From Eulemur rufifrons (Eukaryota; Chordata; Mammalia; Primates; Lemuridae): 64,000 nucleotides of DNA. Below the pieces are notes generated by a model. That model had not been told where the DNA came from and made no database searches. It worked only from the letters and a program-made list of their open reading frames with translations. The stretch lies in contig NC_090989.1 in the NCBI RefSeq assembly GCF_041146395.1, positions 245,572,843-245,636,842 on the forward strand. The letters run 5' to 3'. Below, in pieces: positions 46,035-58,385 of this stretch (the first letter of the stretch is position 1; each line of letters opens with the position of its first letter). The position numbers and the translations under genes were made by a program.

Positions 46035-48075
46035 GCCAGACTTTTTAAAATAATCTTTTAATTTTAAAATAGTAATGGATTGATAGAAAAATTGCAAAGA
46101 TAGTACAGAGAGTTCCTGTGTACACCACACCCAGTTTCTCCTGTTACAAACATCTTATATTATCACAGTCCATTTGTCAAAACCAATGAGCCAATATTGA
46201 TACATTATTAACTGAAGTCCATCCTGTATTCAGATTTCCTCAGTTTTTCCCTAATTCCCTTTTTCTCTTCCAGGATCCCATTCAGGACACCACACTGCAT
46301 TTTGCGGTCACATCTCCTCAGTCTCCTGTTGGCTTTGGCAGTTTCTGAGACTTTCCTTGTTTTTGTTGAGTTTGACAGTTTGAGACGGGATTTTGTAGAA
46401 TGTCGGGACTTGTCTACTGTTTTTCCCATAATTAAACCAGACTTATTCGTTTGGGAGAAGAAGACCACAGAGGTAAAATGCCATTTTCATCACACTATGT
46501 AGAGTATACATACTATATCAGTGTGACTTTTCACTGTGATGTTAACCTTGATCACCTGGCTAAGATCGTGTTTGTCCGGTTTCCCCACTGTTAAGTTACA
46601 CTCCCCACTTTCTTCTGGAAGGAAGTCATTATGTGTAGCCCACACTCAAGGAGTGGGAATTACGCTCCACCTTCTTGGGAGCCGAGCATCTATACTATAT
46701 ATTATATGTTATTTGGAGTTATTCTGCATGACAAATTTTTCTGTTCTCCCCCGTGTATTTATTTATTCAAACATTGTTTTATGTAGGTATGGACTCATAA
46801 ATAGTTATTTCATACTTTGTGTTATAATCTAATACTACTTTTTGTTGCTTACATCATTCCAGCTTTGGCCACTGGGAGCTTATTCAGTTGGCCTCTGTAT
46901 ACTTTCTGACATATCCCTGTCCTTTCTTGCTTTCTGGCACCAGGCTCATCTTGTGTATTTCCTGACCAGTCCTGGAATCAGTCATTTCTCTAAGGATTCC
47001 TGGGTTATTTTTAAATGGAGGATGGTATTAGAAAACAAGATCTAGACTCTAGGTATACTCAAGGCTACTGGGGTGTCATTTCTTGTAGGCTCGCTCAGCT
47101 GGTAGAATGTCTTAGTCTACTCAGACTGCTGTAATCAAATACTTTACACCAGATGGCTTAAATAATAAACATTTATTTCTCACAGTTCTGGAGGCTAGAA
47201 GTCTGAGATGAGTGTGCCAGCACAAGGGGATTCTGGTGAGGCCCACTTCCTGGCTTGTAGACAGCTGCCTTCTCATATCTTCACAGGGCAGGGAGAGAGA
47301 GGGGAAGCAAGCTCTCTTGACTCTCTTTTTATAAGGACACTAATCCCATAATAAAGGCTCTACCCTCATGACCTAGTTGCCTTCCAAATAGCATCACATT
47401 GGGGATTAGGGTTTCAACACGTGAATTTTGAGGAGAGGGACAAAAACATTCAGTGTATAACACAGAGTAAGAAAAAATGTGTGTGTACTAACTCATCCAT
47501 GAATATATACAAAATTATAAATATTTCTGTATGTAACCATCTGCATTTATATTAACCTAAACATAAGTTTATATTGATGTCTACAACTCTAGTCCATTAG
47601 GATACAGATCATTGTAACCTCCTACCTTGTTTATCTGTAACATCTGACTTCAAAAATGAGAAACCTAGCTCCTATCATTTACTAATCATTTATTTAATTG
47701 TTCAATATCAGTATGTATATATAATGGTTTCAGAATTTATAACTGTACCTCTGTGGGAAGTAACTTTATCAATTAGGGTACAGTACTTACATCTCTATCA
47801 TCTTTGTTCTTATTCTTACAGATTCTACTCATTTTCAAAGTTACTCAGGTCAGCACCTCCCACCATCTCTTTAGAGATGTTGTTTCATACATTGTAATGC
47901 AGTTAGATTCTTTTGTCATAGTCTGCATTCCATCCTAGGGTCCTCCAACCTTCTAAATGATTTTTCAAAATTTATATATATTAAGGCTCATTCCTTATGC
48001 TTAAAGTTCCATGAGTTTTTGATAAATGCATAGTGGCATGTATCCATGCACTCTTGCATCATGCAATTGCTTTAT
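46035..48075 (-). mobile_element. Old L1M-class 3' UTR-like block
   Basis: About 1.7 kb of collinear ancient repeat after removing the MLT1 at 47108-47465. Phrases include 'aaagatagtacagagagttc', 'gagccaatattgatacatta', 'ctgagactttccttgttttt', 'accacagaggtaaaatgcca', 'gaccttgatcacctggc'-like text, 'caagatctagactctaggta' and, near the end, 'tgataaatgcatagtggcat'. I associate this series with the reverse complement of a long old-L1 3' UTR. The assignment to L1 is from memory and less certain than the statement that it is one old repeat. The short frames in it are not genes. Confidence 0.5.
47108..47465 (-). mobile_element. MLT1-type MaLR LTR
   Basis: It begins 'tgtcttagtctactcagact'. It continues 'gatggcttaaataataaaca', 'tctcacagttctggaggcta', 'cttgtagacagctgccttct', 'ataaggacactaatccc' and ends 'caaaaacattcagtgtataa'. 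This is reverse-complement MLT1. The surrounding repeat resumes collinearly on the far side, so it inserted there. Confidence 0.85.
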
Positions 48076-50039
48076 GAATGCAACGTCCTCCCAGTGCCTG
48101 CTTTGCTCAATCTAATTTGTCATTAAGCCTCAGAGAAATAAACATAAATATTAACTTTGAAGGAAAAGCTATGATTGAATATTTGTGTGTGCTTTTTTTC
48201 TTGGTATGTAATACTCTAAAATATCCTTTAGCATGTTATGGGTTGCTGCCCTCCAGGAAAAACATCAAATGAAGCACCTGAGCTCAAGATTTGAGGAAAA
48301 TTGAAACAAAGTTAACATTTATGGTAGGTAAGAAATAGCAAAAGGAAAAAAATATTTTAAAAGATAACAAGGTCTTCATCTGAAAGATACTTTTACCCTT
48401 AGCATAGTGCATAGCTCCATTCTGTTGTTTTTTATTCACAAGAAAATTACAGAGAAAACATTTTTAAATGCGTTCAAACTAAATTTAGGTTCATATACTT
48501 ACAACTTCAATGCACTTGTTTTGATGATAAAAATTATCATCATCTATCCATTGGTGTGATTTATACAAACACAAGTCACTAATGGTAGATAATTTGTCCT
48601 TAAGGTTAGAGTTCCCAGGTTCATTAGCTAGACAATATTAGAAAGATGATTATGGCAGTCCCTGGAAAGGCAATCTCACATTTACCTGTAAGTACAGATA
48701 CCTTACACCCTAGCTGAAGAGTACACAACCTTGAACTTGGGAGAGCATAGGCAGAAAAAATACTGAATAGTTAAAGGTAACAATGTCTGGGAGAAAATCT
48801 TACTCTCATAGTAAAGTTCTGAATCCAAACAAAAAAAGAATATACATCTCTGAGGAAAGTATTTTTCATTTATCACTCACTCAGGAATCACCAGTGTACA
48901 GGTTTCAAAAATGTTGAGTTTCTTTTCTTTGAGTTATGAAAATATCTATTTTGCTCAGCCATGCTCTCTCACAAATCTATCTTTTAAAATCTACATTTTC
49001 CTATGAAGATAATCTTTACCTCAACCGTGCACCTTACAAACCTAAGCTTAGGACAGAGTACTCTTTGAAGAGAAGATAAAGGCCTGGAAATATCAAGAGA
49101 GATTATTCTATTGAGAGGAGAAAATCAGTAAATCTTTTCTACTGTGAATTTTGCTTTGACAAACTCTTGAAAGAGTCATTTGTACCTCTTCATTTAAACT
49201 CTCCATTGATTAACAGAAATGAAAAAAAATAATTCTCTCGCTTCCTGACTGTGCTGCTTTAGAGGCTCCAAAGAAAGTCACTGAAGGACAGTGGAGCCTT
49301 CTAGTGATTTGTCCATAATAACTGAGCATCTTGGGTTGGAAGAAAAGGGAATGTTGATCTCCTGGGCTTGTTTAGCTTGGCTTTTTTAATTGCTAAATGC
49401 CAGCCTGGGAATTCTGCCTAAAATGGTAATAAGTTGCATTTATACTACACCTTTCATCCAGGAGGCACATGCTTCTCTCAGTTCTGAAACACAGCCACCC
49501 TGGAGCTGAAAAGCAGTAACTGTTTTAATGTTGAACATTTATTCAGTGCCATAATTATACAAGGTGGAAGAAATTGCTTGAAGCAGAAACAAAATATTGT
49601 AGTAACAAAGATTGTGGGTTGCTGGTTTTGAAAATATTCTAGATACAGTCTGGTTTGTGCCTTCCTTTGCATACGGGGTATTTATATATCCCTTTTGAAT
49701 CTTGAGATTCCTAAGAGGCCCAGGTTTGTGCACCTGTTTGGGTCTAACGTAAATTGCAAAAAGAAAAGAATCAAGAAGAATAAATTAATGTCAAGTCATT
49801 TCTTTCAGGAAAATTTTCTGACACCTAGAATGCACATGAAGGAAAAAAGACAATGAAAAAGAGTCATATCATTATTTTTGCAGATGTTTTTACCCCTTCT
49901 GAAGGAATTTCTACTTCTGAAAAAAGTACGTGGGGAAAATGAGATGGCAAAAGCCCACCCAGGAACTTCTAGACATTTATAGCTGATTCCTCCTTGGCTA
50001 GCCCAAGAGGGATGATATCCGTCACTGGAATACAAACTT
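48076..50039. other. No recognisable feature (2 kb)
   Basis: AT-rich sequence with no identified repeats or exons. Short frames such as 48078-48272 show no motif. Confidence 0.4.
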
Positions 50040-50140
50040 ACTAGGTTAAAAACCGAGTCTTGCTCATTGCTGTAGCCGTATAACCCAGTTAATACTTAGA
50101 GATAATAGATCTTCAATAAACATTCATTAAATCAATGAAA
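50040..50140 (+). mobile_element. L2 3' end
   Basis: 'aaaaccgagtcttgctcatt', 'gctgtagccgtataacccag' and 'gatcttcaataaacattcat' match the L2 terminus ending in attaaatcaatga-type repeats. Confidence 0.65.
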
Positions 50141-50899
50141 AACTGACCCTCTTCCCCTGAAAACATGAAGGCCAAGGAATGCAAAGTTTTCACTAATGCT
50201 AGAGTAGAGATCAGACCTGTTTTTACTTGAATGGCGAGAAGAGGAAAAAAAATATTGATGAGGGAACTAAAAGAGGATGGGGGCCAATTTGAGAGATTGA
50301 AAAAGCGTCATGTGCCCTCCAAATATCAGACCTCTCTCTGTTTATTGCTGTCAATAATCAAATTTCATTATGATGTCCCAGAGAAAAATAATTGAAGACT
50401 CATTAGTCATTTATAACTGCACCGAATCTGAAGTTATGATGTCCTTTCCCTAGGGCAAGTTTTGAAAGGCAGCAGAAATGGGAAACTGTGTTGCCAAATA
50501 ATATCCGGTAAAGGGGATAAGAAGCCTGAATCTCAAGCTTTGTCAACATATATATGGTGTGTGAGATTTCCAAGCCTCTCAATCTTTCTGGGACTCAGCG
50601 TCTTTGTCTTGCAAAGTGAGAAGCATGGATTCAAATCTAATCTAGATAATCTCTAGAAGAACCTTAAAATCAGTCCTCTTGTATTTTATGGCCCTAGAAT
50701 CTAAATCTGGAGTCTATATAAACCCCATCTACTTCTTTGTTTGGCTTAAATGGCGTAGGCATTACAGAGGCACATGATGAGTTGCTAAATAACAATTCTA
50801 CTCACCCTCTTGTTGCTCTGAGAGTCATATAAAACTCCATCTGGTCTAGAAAGACAAGTCTAAACCAAAAACCCTGAAGCAAAGACAGCACATTCAGCT
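50141..50899. other. No recognisable feature
   Basis: No named repeat, exon or RNA gene was recognised. Confidence 0.4.
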
Positions 50900-51055
50900 T
50901 CCTTGTTTGACACTTGAGGCAACTAATCTCAGAGAGGTTAATTGACTAGCCTCAAGATGTCCAGCTAGTAAGGGGGAAAAAAACTAGCACTTAAACTCAG
51001 GCCTACAGAATGCCAGTTGAGGTTTCCTACACTACTTCTCCTATACCTTTACAGA
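50900..51055 (-). mobile_element. MIR fragment
   Basis: 'gacacttgaggcaactaatc', 'tcagagaggttaattgacta', 'gatgtccagctagtaagggg' and 'taaactcaggcctacagaat' match reverse-complement MIR. Confidence 0.75.
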
Positions 51056-52139
51056 TGGATAAGTTTTAAAACCACTTATGGGATTGATTAAAGCCTTTTT
51101 CTTTAAGTAAAATTTACCGGTTTCTGTAGGGACACTGCAAATACGGTAGGAGATATATTTTCTGATTTTAATGAGCAAAGAAATCCCTTCTGAAGCTCAT
51201 TAAACCTGTCTGCACTACCCCCACCAGAATTGTTATTGATGTAAGACATTCTAAGTCTGGAATTGTGCTGTTAGCTCATAAAACACATAATTTGAGCCAA
51301 ATCTAACAAATATTGGTGTCACTTTATTCAAGCATAGCTTTCACCTTCCAGAGAGTTAATAAATTGGACTCTAACAGTCTGCGGAGAATATACAGTAAGA
51401 TAAAAACATCCTCCAAAAATTTACAGTATATTTTAGGATGAGTTGAAACATATCAGCAACCATTGCAGATGCATTTACAGGAGTTTTAGAGTAGCACATT
51501 TCATCATAAATGGCTCTGTGATTCAGTATGGCATTAATAATGGAAAGAACAACCTTTAAAATAAAGTAAATGCATTTGGAGCAGTTACTGAGGTGATATC
51601 TGTCTCAAAAAAAACTCAGTTAATAACTTGCAAGTTGATATGATATATTCCTTAGTCTATGCTGTCGGGAAAGATTTATCTTTTGTGTTAAACTTCAGGC
51701 TGCAAAATTAAAATAAAATTTGATATCACTGTGGAAAACTGTCTTTTTCCATTTCTTTTACCTTTTAATTTCTATTATTACCAACTTTAGAATTGTTTCT
51801 TTGACCCTTGGCAATATTTCAAAAGGTGGTTTAGATGCCAGATGACTGCAGAAATAAAGTTGTAAATAAAATATGCCTATGTGTGTACACATATACATCT
51901 CAAGATGTTAATCAAAAAGGACATAAACTATGAATATATTTTACCTTCATTCAAATGAAAGTTATGACCACATGTCCAATGTATTTTAGTCCTATTACTT
52001 TGCTTTACAGTTACTGTCTCAAACTGTTTCAGAGGCCATGAGTTAGTTTGAATTTTCTTGCTTAGTAACCAGTAAGTCAGTCTTCCTTCCTCTGTACTCC
52101 TGAGGCATTGCTCCATGAATATGTGTCTAGTAAATTGAA
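51056..52139. other. Repeat-free stretch, possible conserved noncoding DNA
   Basis: Balanced, non-repetitive sequence (for example 51170-51420) with no exon signature. Conservation cannot be assessed here. Confidence 0.35.
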
Positions 52140-52350
52140 ATGCTGAAAGATAGGAAAGAGAATCTTTTTTCTCATTTTTCTTTTCCTCCTCTCTTTTTGT
52201 TTTTTATTTCCCACTCTCCTCTCTCCTTTCTTGTATCTTTCCTATCTCTCACCTTCAACCATCTCTCTCCTTTCTTGTATCTTTCCTATCTCTCACCTTC
52301 AACCTTCTCTCTCCTTGAACACATTTTTCTTTCCTCCCCAACATACTGGA
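52140..52350. repeat. CT-rich region with 44-bp tandem duplication
   Basis: Copies 52219-52262 and 52263-52306 share 'ctctcctttcttgtatcttt' and the following 'cctatctctcaccttcaacc'. They differ only in the last dinucleotide (at versus tt), and a partial third start follows. The surrounding 200 nt are pyrimidine-rich on the plus strand. Confidence 0.95.
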
Positions 52351-53369
52351 GTAAGCAGTCAGGAAAAGATGAAAGGAAAAAAGATGTGAAACACTTGTGA
52401 CTCTCTAATCTAAAAGTAAATTAACAGTACATAAAAGAACTCACAGTAATTCTAACAGAGCTCCCAGAAGGGAAAAAAAATTATTTCCTTTCATTAATAT
52501 AGTTACCAACCAATAAATTCTGAGTGTATCAAGGTAAATCCCACCTTGGCCAACAAAACTATGCACAAACATTATTGAATAACCTTGACCCTACTCTCTT
52601 TCCACATGCTGCTCATTAGCAGGGAAAGGAGAAAACCAGAAGAATCCTTTGGGCACTACTCCGAGGTAATTTTATAAACACCACAGTCGTGTTTTAATAC
52701 AATACCAAGATAAGGCACTTACAAGGCAACATTTCCCAGATCTCATCAGAATGATGATAGAGTGCTTAAAATTCTAGAAGGTTACTAAAAAGACACTCAG
52801 TACCATATGATATTTTTAAAAGGCATTTTTCTAAAGGTTAATAAGTAAAATGAAAAAAAGGAATTGATAAATTAATAAAAACATATTCCATTTCCATCCT
52901 ACCACTAATAATTAACATTCAAATTCCAAAACTAAAGCCTACTCTTTTCATCTCGTCCTTTTCCTTATAGCAGATGACGTGCCTCACCTGTCTGTCATAT
53001 AGATGTGAAAAGCAATATCTAATAGCCCCTCCAGGTCAGCTAAGTATCTAACAATTGAAAGAGCTGTCAAATCCGCATTGTTTTGTTTTGTTTTTCCCAA
53101 GTCATGCTGCATTTTTAACCAGGGAGAAAATAAAAATTCCCATGACAGTGTCTCTCATAAATCGGGCCTTTAAAAATATCTGAACAGAGGGGATGCAAGA
53201 CAGTGTTTTTGATGTGAAATTTTGCAACAGCCTGCAAACCAAAATATGTGTGTTAAATAAAAGGTCCGATTATTTTTCTTCCACTCAAACCAATCCTTTT
53301 AGATGAGTTTAAAATCTCTTCATATAAAATCTCATTGACATCATCAACAACAAATACTTATGGAGCCCC
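52351..53369. other. Repeat-free stretch (1 kb)
   Basis: No named repeat. Segment 53030-53290 is non-repetitive with balanced composition and is a candidate for conserved noncoding sequence. Confidence 0.35.
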
Positions 53370-53690
53370 GCATTACCAACTCCCCATCTCATTCAAGACC
53401 AAAACCAAATTCTAAGTATGGCACACCAGGTACTCTGGAACTTGACCCTGCCTGCCTCACCTACACACCCTACACGCCTCCACCAGCAAGTTCCCAAACA
53501 GCCCTGCCTTGGTGAATTTGCATAGTCAGTGCTTCCTGTTTAAAAAGTCTGTCTTCTCTTCTCCACTTTCCTAAGTCCTATTTAACCATCTAGATTCAGG
53601 TCAAACCTCATTTCCTTTAAGGAACCTTCCCTGATTTCAAAATCAATGTTACTATCACTATCCAGGATATTTAGAGCACACTTTTCCCTT
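53370..53690 (+). mobile_element. L2 LINE fragment
   Basis: 'aacttgaccctgcctgcctc', 'acctacacaccctacacgcc', 'tctagattcaggtcaaacct' and 'aaggaaccttccctgatttc' follow the L2 3' UTR order in plus orientation. Confidence 0.65.
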
Positions 53691-54299
53691 AACCAAATGC
53701 TTAGTGCCGCATTTCCCAGCACAATCCTTAGAAAATGGAGGATGCCATAAGATTCTCATGGAAGGAGCTTTAATCACATTGGGGTTAAAAATATTCACCA
53801 AGGGAAACCATACAAGGCTGTACTTGGTGGTGCAATGCAAAGTATAGGAAGAGTTCAGAGTAAAAAACAACTGAGGAAGCTTTGGATCCAGAAATGACAG
53901 CATGCTCAGTGAGAGTCATTTGATATTCAAAGGGTATCCATAAGTTCTATCCAGAAAAGGGGTTTCCTGAGGGTCACTTAGGTTTGAAAGTCTTTTCCAC
54001 AAATATGATAAACTCCACTAGAGAAGAGCAAGTGAAAAAGTCTATGTAAAAATTGCACCTTTTATTAATTTATGCCTATATGTGGCATCTTTGGGGAAAA
54101 TATTAAAATTAACTTGTCTGTGAAAAACACCAAGAAATAAAAACAAACAGCCTTACACTGCAGTTTACTGTTAAAACGGCTTCCAAAACTAAGAGAATTC
54201 ATGGCAGAGTTGGATAATACCACAATGCTTTAGCGATCAATTAATTAGTTCTCAGTGTCTCATCAATCCTAGTTATTCAAGATTTAACCAGGAGTAATG
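53691..54299. other. No recognisable feature
   Basis: No identified repeats or exons. Confidence 0.4.
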
Positions 54300-54600
54300 G
54301 GAATAAATTAGGAAGAAAAATTTAAGCTGAATATCAGGAACATTTTCTTAATCATTAAATCAATTAGACAATGGAATTTAAAATTGGGTATTTAATGTGA
54401 AAGATGAAACCATGAAAGAGAAATTATAATGTCAAGAATACTCGAGAAATCATAGGTTTAAAAGGTTCTCTGTCATCATTAGCCCATCCTTTTGTGTTTG
54501 CAAAAATCAATAATTTAGATTCCTATTCAGATCATTGTCTAGTCCAAAAATTTCAAAACTTCAGAATAGAAACTTACTAACACGAAGAAGTTAAATTTCT
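54300..54600 (+). mobile_element. Possible CR1/L3 fragment
   Basis: 'aaaaatttaagctgaatatc', 'aggaacattttcttaatcat' and 'agacaatggaattta' resemble plus-strand CR1/L3 text (ttaaatatcagaaaaaacttcctaac ... caatggaatgggctg type). Weak and gapped. Confidence 0.35.
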
Positions 54601-55234
54601 CCAAGGCCAGCAGATTCTGCTGTAGAAATCTTGTTAAATCCCAGAAAAGTTGGACATCTTTTTTAAATATCTACTGTGAAAACCAGCATGCAAGAGAATG
54701 ATCTTTGCATACTGTTCTAAAACATAATCTTCAAAAAATAGTAAAAGGACAACATGCAGTCTGTCACTATATTCCAATTCTGAGCTATTTACCTTAATAA
54801 AATACAACAAAACTGGGGAAGTGATGAGGAGGAGAAAACTCATCTCCAGCAACAAGTGGGATGATGTTCCTAGATCAACTCTTCCAACTGAAAATAATTA
54901 TAAATGCTGGCTAAAATATGTTTTTAAGAATACCTTTTTTGTTTGTTTTTATTTTTGTTTTTAATGCATTGATGAGCTAGCAAGTTATACTCACAGGCCA
55001 AAAACTAGGCAAAAGTAGAAACCCAGGCAGGGAAGTAGAGTACTGAGTACATTTGCTGCAGGTAAACTGGAGTTTCAGTTTCACACTATTGAAGGATACA
55101 GAGGACAAAGGCTATGTTCCTGCTCATGGTAAGCAGTGTGATAGAAGACTGCTGTGCATTAAGTTGCAATCTCTAAAGCATTCAACTTCAGTGTAAAGAA
55201 GGTAAACTAGAAATAAATCTAGTTCAAGAAAGTG

Positions 55235-55376
55235 AAAAGATAATTTTTTTTAGAAGATGGGATCTCACTCTGTCATCCAGGCTGGAATGCAGTGGTGCTA
55301 ACATAGCTCACAGAAGCCTCTGTCAAGCTCAAGCCTTCCTCCTGCTTCAGGCTCCCACGTAGCTGGGACAACACTC
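55235..55376 (-). mobile_element. Alu monomer, old
   Basis: 'gatctcactctgtcatccag', 'gctggaatgcagtggtgcta' and 'gctcccacgtagctgggaca' are the reverse complement of one Alu arm, preceded by a T-run. It sits in the 5' part of the fossil L1M. Confidence 0.8.
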
Positions 55377-55850
55377 AGTAAAGAAGGATGATTGTTGATC
55401 TCACATTTGATCTTGATTGCAAGGGGGAATTCCCCTTATTCATAAACATAAGCTAATATTCATACAGGTTTGTAGCCTAAATTTATGTTACCTGGGTGAT
55501 ATAAAAGAAATTTCAAGCCAGAAATTGTGTTTAAACTGTTCCTGGGCTAAAACTGCTCCCTGGTAACTGACAAAAGCAAATGCAATTCTCTCCGGAAGAA
55601 CATGCCCCAAATTTGTTCTTGAAGAATTCCTATAGATGAAGTTCTAAGAAAAATAAAGTCACATACAAAAATGAGACAGACACGGGATCAAGACACAGAG
55701 TGACAGCCAGAAGAAACAACAGGCAAAAAATTCAGACCAGCAAATTCTTGTTACTAGAGTTATTAGACACAGAAGATAAAATAAATGTATTTAGTATAAT
55801 TTAAAAACAAAAGTAGAGATTAAAAATATGAGCAAAACATAAGCAGATTT

Positions 55851-55861
55851 GGGGGGGGGGG
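55851..55861. repeat. Poly(G) run, 11 nt
   Basis: Eleven consecutive G in otherwise A-rich old L1 sequence. Such runs are also frequent sites of assembly error. Confidence 0.9.
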
Positions 55862-55928
55862 AACCAACAGAACTCCAGAAATGAAAAATAGAATCATTTC
55901 CATAAAAAATTCAATGGACAGTTTTTAC

Positions 55929-56515
55929 TGTTGTGGTAGTCAGCCTCCAGGATGGCCCCTAATAATCTCCACCTCTTGGTATTCACGGTGTTGTGTGGTC
56001 CACTCCTACCAATGAACCAGAGTTGGTCTGTGTGACCAACGAAAAATTGTACAAGTGATGGTATGTACTTCTGAGATTAGGTTTTAAAAAATATCTTGGC
56101 TTCTGTTTTGGGTTCTGTCTCTCTCTCTCTTTCCCTCCTTCTCTCCATCTCTCCCTCCCCTCTGCTCCTTCTCCCTCTCTCTGCCTCTGCCTCTCAGTCT
56201 CACTCTTTCTCCCCCTCTCTTTTTCTCTCTCATCACTCACTCTGGTGGAAGCCAAACTGCCAAACAGTGAGAAACGGAAGCCTCCTGCCAACAGCCAAAT
56301 GAGTGAGCCTGGAAGTGGATCTCTCAGCACCTTGAGTGACAGCATCACTGACTTACAGCTCAGTTGCAACCTCATGAGAAATCCTGAGCCCACATCACAC
56401 AGCTGAGCAACTCTTGAACACTTGACTCTCAGAAACTGGAACAGACAATAAATTGATGTTTTCTGCTTTTAAGCTTTGGACTAACTGGTTACACAATAAT
56501 CGATAACTAATAGAT
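55929..56515 (+). mobile_element. MLT1-type MaLR LTR with expanded pyrimidine tract
   Basis: It runs from 'tgttgtggtagtcagcctcc' through 'atctccacctcttggtattc', 'gtctgtgtgaccaacgaaaa', 'tggtggaagccaaactgcca', 'gcaacctcatgagaaatcct' and 'gaacagacaataaattgatg' to 'acacaataatcgataactaa'. The order is MLT1 plus. The normally short 'gctctctctc' segment has grown into about 120 nt of CT-rich repeat (56117-56234). The fossil L1M ORF1 text resumes after it. Confidence 0.85.
56117..56234. repeat. CT-rich microsatellite within MLT1
   Basis: Imperfect (TC)n and (CTCC)n units. The complementary strand yields an arginine/glutamate-rich spurious frame (55983-56393 minus). Confidence 0.9.
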
Positions 56516-58105
56516 AACTTAGACATGGTTAAAGATAGAGTAAGATAAAAAGTAAAAAATTATATTCAGAATATAGGTGAGAAAGAGACATAGAAAATTT
56601 GAAAGAGAAGTTAAGAGACACTAAGGATAGAATGAGACAGTTAATATATGTCTAATTCAAGTTCCAGAGGGAAAGGAGAGAGAATGTGCTAAAGAAAAAA
56701 CAGTTGATGATTTTCAAAAATGGATGGAGTCATCAAACCACAGACTCAGGAAGCCAAACAAATCCTAAGCAGAATAAATAAAGAGAAAATCACTACCGAA
56801 AGACATCATGATTTAACTGAAGACACCAAATACAATAAAATTATCTTATAATCAGACAAAGAATAGAAACAGGTTACCAATAAAGGAGCAAGACCTGGAA
56901 TCCAACATCAATAGAAACATGAAATAACAATAAAATTCCAAGAGGAGTACTTTAGGCAGAAGTGAAATGATCCCAGATGAAAACATTAAGACTGAAGAAG
57001 GAATGATGAACAAAGACAATAATAAACACATGGGAAAATCTAAACAGACATTGACTGTATAAAGCAAAAACAACGTCTCACGTGGTTAGAGAAAAAAAAG
57101 AAATGGCACCAATATACAAAGCAGCAATAGTGCAGAAGTCACAAGCAGATGATTAGGGAGGAAGGTGATGAAAGTTAACATGTGAAATGGTTCTTATGTT
57201 TTGAGGGGAGAAGAGTGAAAATACTGAGTTACTTTGGCCTTTGAGAAGTATGCATCATAATATTTACCAACAAGCCCTAAATGGAAAGAATTATAGGGAA
57301 TAACCTCTACACCAATAGAACAGAGAGTAGAAAAAGAATGAGGAACAAAAAAATCAGTCCTGAATAAGTCAAAAAGGATGAGAAATGAGACGTAAATAAG
57401 GCAAGACAAACAGAAGTCACAAAATAAATTGCCAGAAAAAATGTTCAAGCACATCAGTAATTATAATAAGTGTAAATGGAATCAACATTCTAGTTAGCAA
57501 GATTGTTAGGTTGTTTAATATGGCTCTATGCTGCTGATGAAACATATAACTAAAGAATATGTCTCAAAAATATTGAATCTAAAAAGATATAAAATTAAAC
57601 CAAAAGATAGTTGGCACACTTACATTAATATCAGACAAATTAGACGTTAAACAAAAGTATTGCTACAGAGAAAAAATGTGGCAACATATAATAAAAGTTT
57701 CAAGTGACCAGGATGATAACAATTCTACACTTGCATACATCAATGATACCATCTTAACATATATTAAACAAAAATTGACAAGTATTAAAAAATACATGAA
57801 TCTTCCAGTGCAGTAAGAAATTTTAATTAATGCAACTATTAATACCTGAGTAATTTTGCTAAGCAGACAAAAATCAATAAGAATGTAGCAGTTTTGAAAA
57901 ACAGAATTAACAAGTTTCATCACTGGATATATATAGAACACTGCATCTAAAAACTTCAAAATACACATTCTTTTCAAGCATATACAAAATATTTGCTAGG
58001 AAATGACCACATATCTGGCCAGTAAGTCTTAATAAATTTTAAATGTTAAAATCAAGCAGATTACATTCCCTGGTCACCATTTAAGTTAGAAATTAATTTA
58101 AAAAT

Positions 58106-58385
58106 TAATGGGCACAAATATATGGTTTGACAGAAGAAATAAGACCTACTGTTAGATAGATCAGCAAGGTGACTATAGTTTACAATAATCTGTTGTATAT
58201 TTCAACTAGCTAGAAGATAATAATTCAAATGTTTCTAGCATAAAGAAAAGATAAATATTTAAGGTGATGAATATCCTAAGTATACTGATTTGATCTTAAC
58301 AAATCATATGAATATATTAAATTATCACATATACTCCAAAACTATGTACACCTATTAAGCATCAATAAATATATATATGTAAAAT
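58106..58385 (+). mobile_element. L1MA-type 3' fragment inside the fossil L1M
   Basis: 'atggtttgacagaagaaata', 'agcaaggtgactatagttta', 'ttgatcttaacaaatcatat' and 'taagcatcaataaatatata' match the L1MA 3' UTR. They also align with 63565-63800 in this window. The fossil L1M ORF2 text continues on both sides. Confidence 0.8.

Noticed and set aside
46302..47045. Plus-strand frames in 46302-47045
   Set aside because: They lie in an ancient repeat block on the opposite strand to its orientation. No known protein motif.
55983..56393. Minus-strand Arg/Glu-rich 136-residue frame
   Set aside because: It is the reverse translation of the CT microsatellite in an MLT1 LTR.
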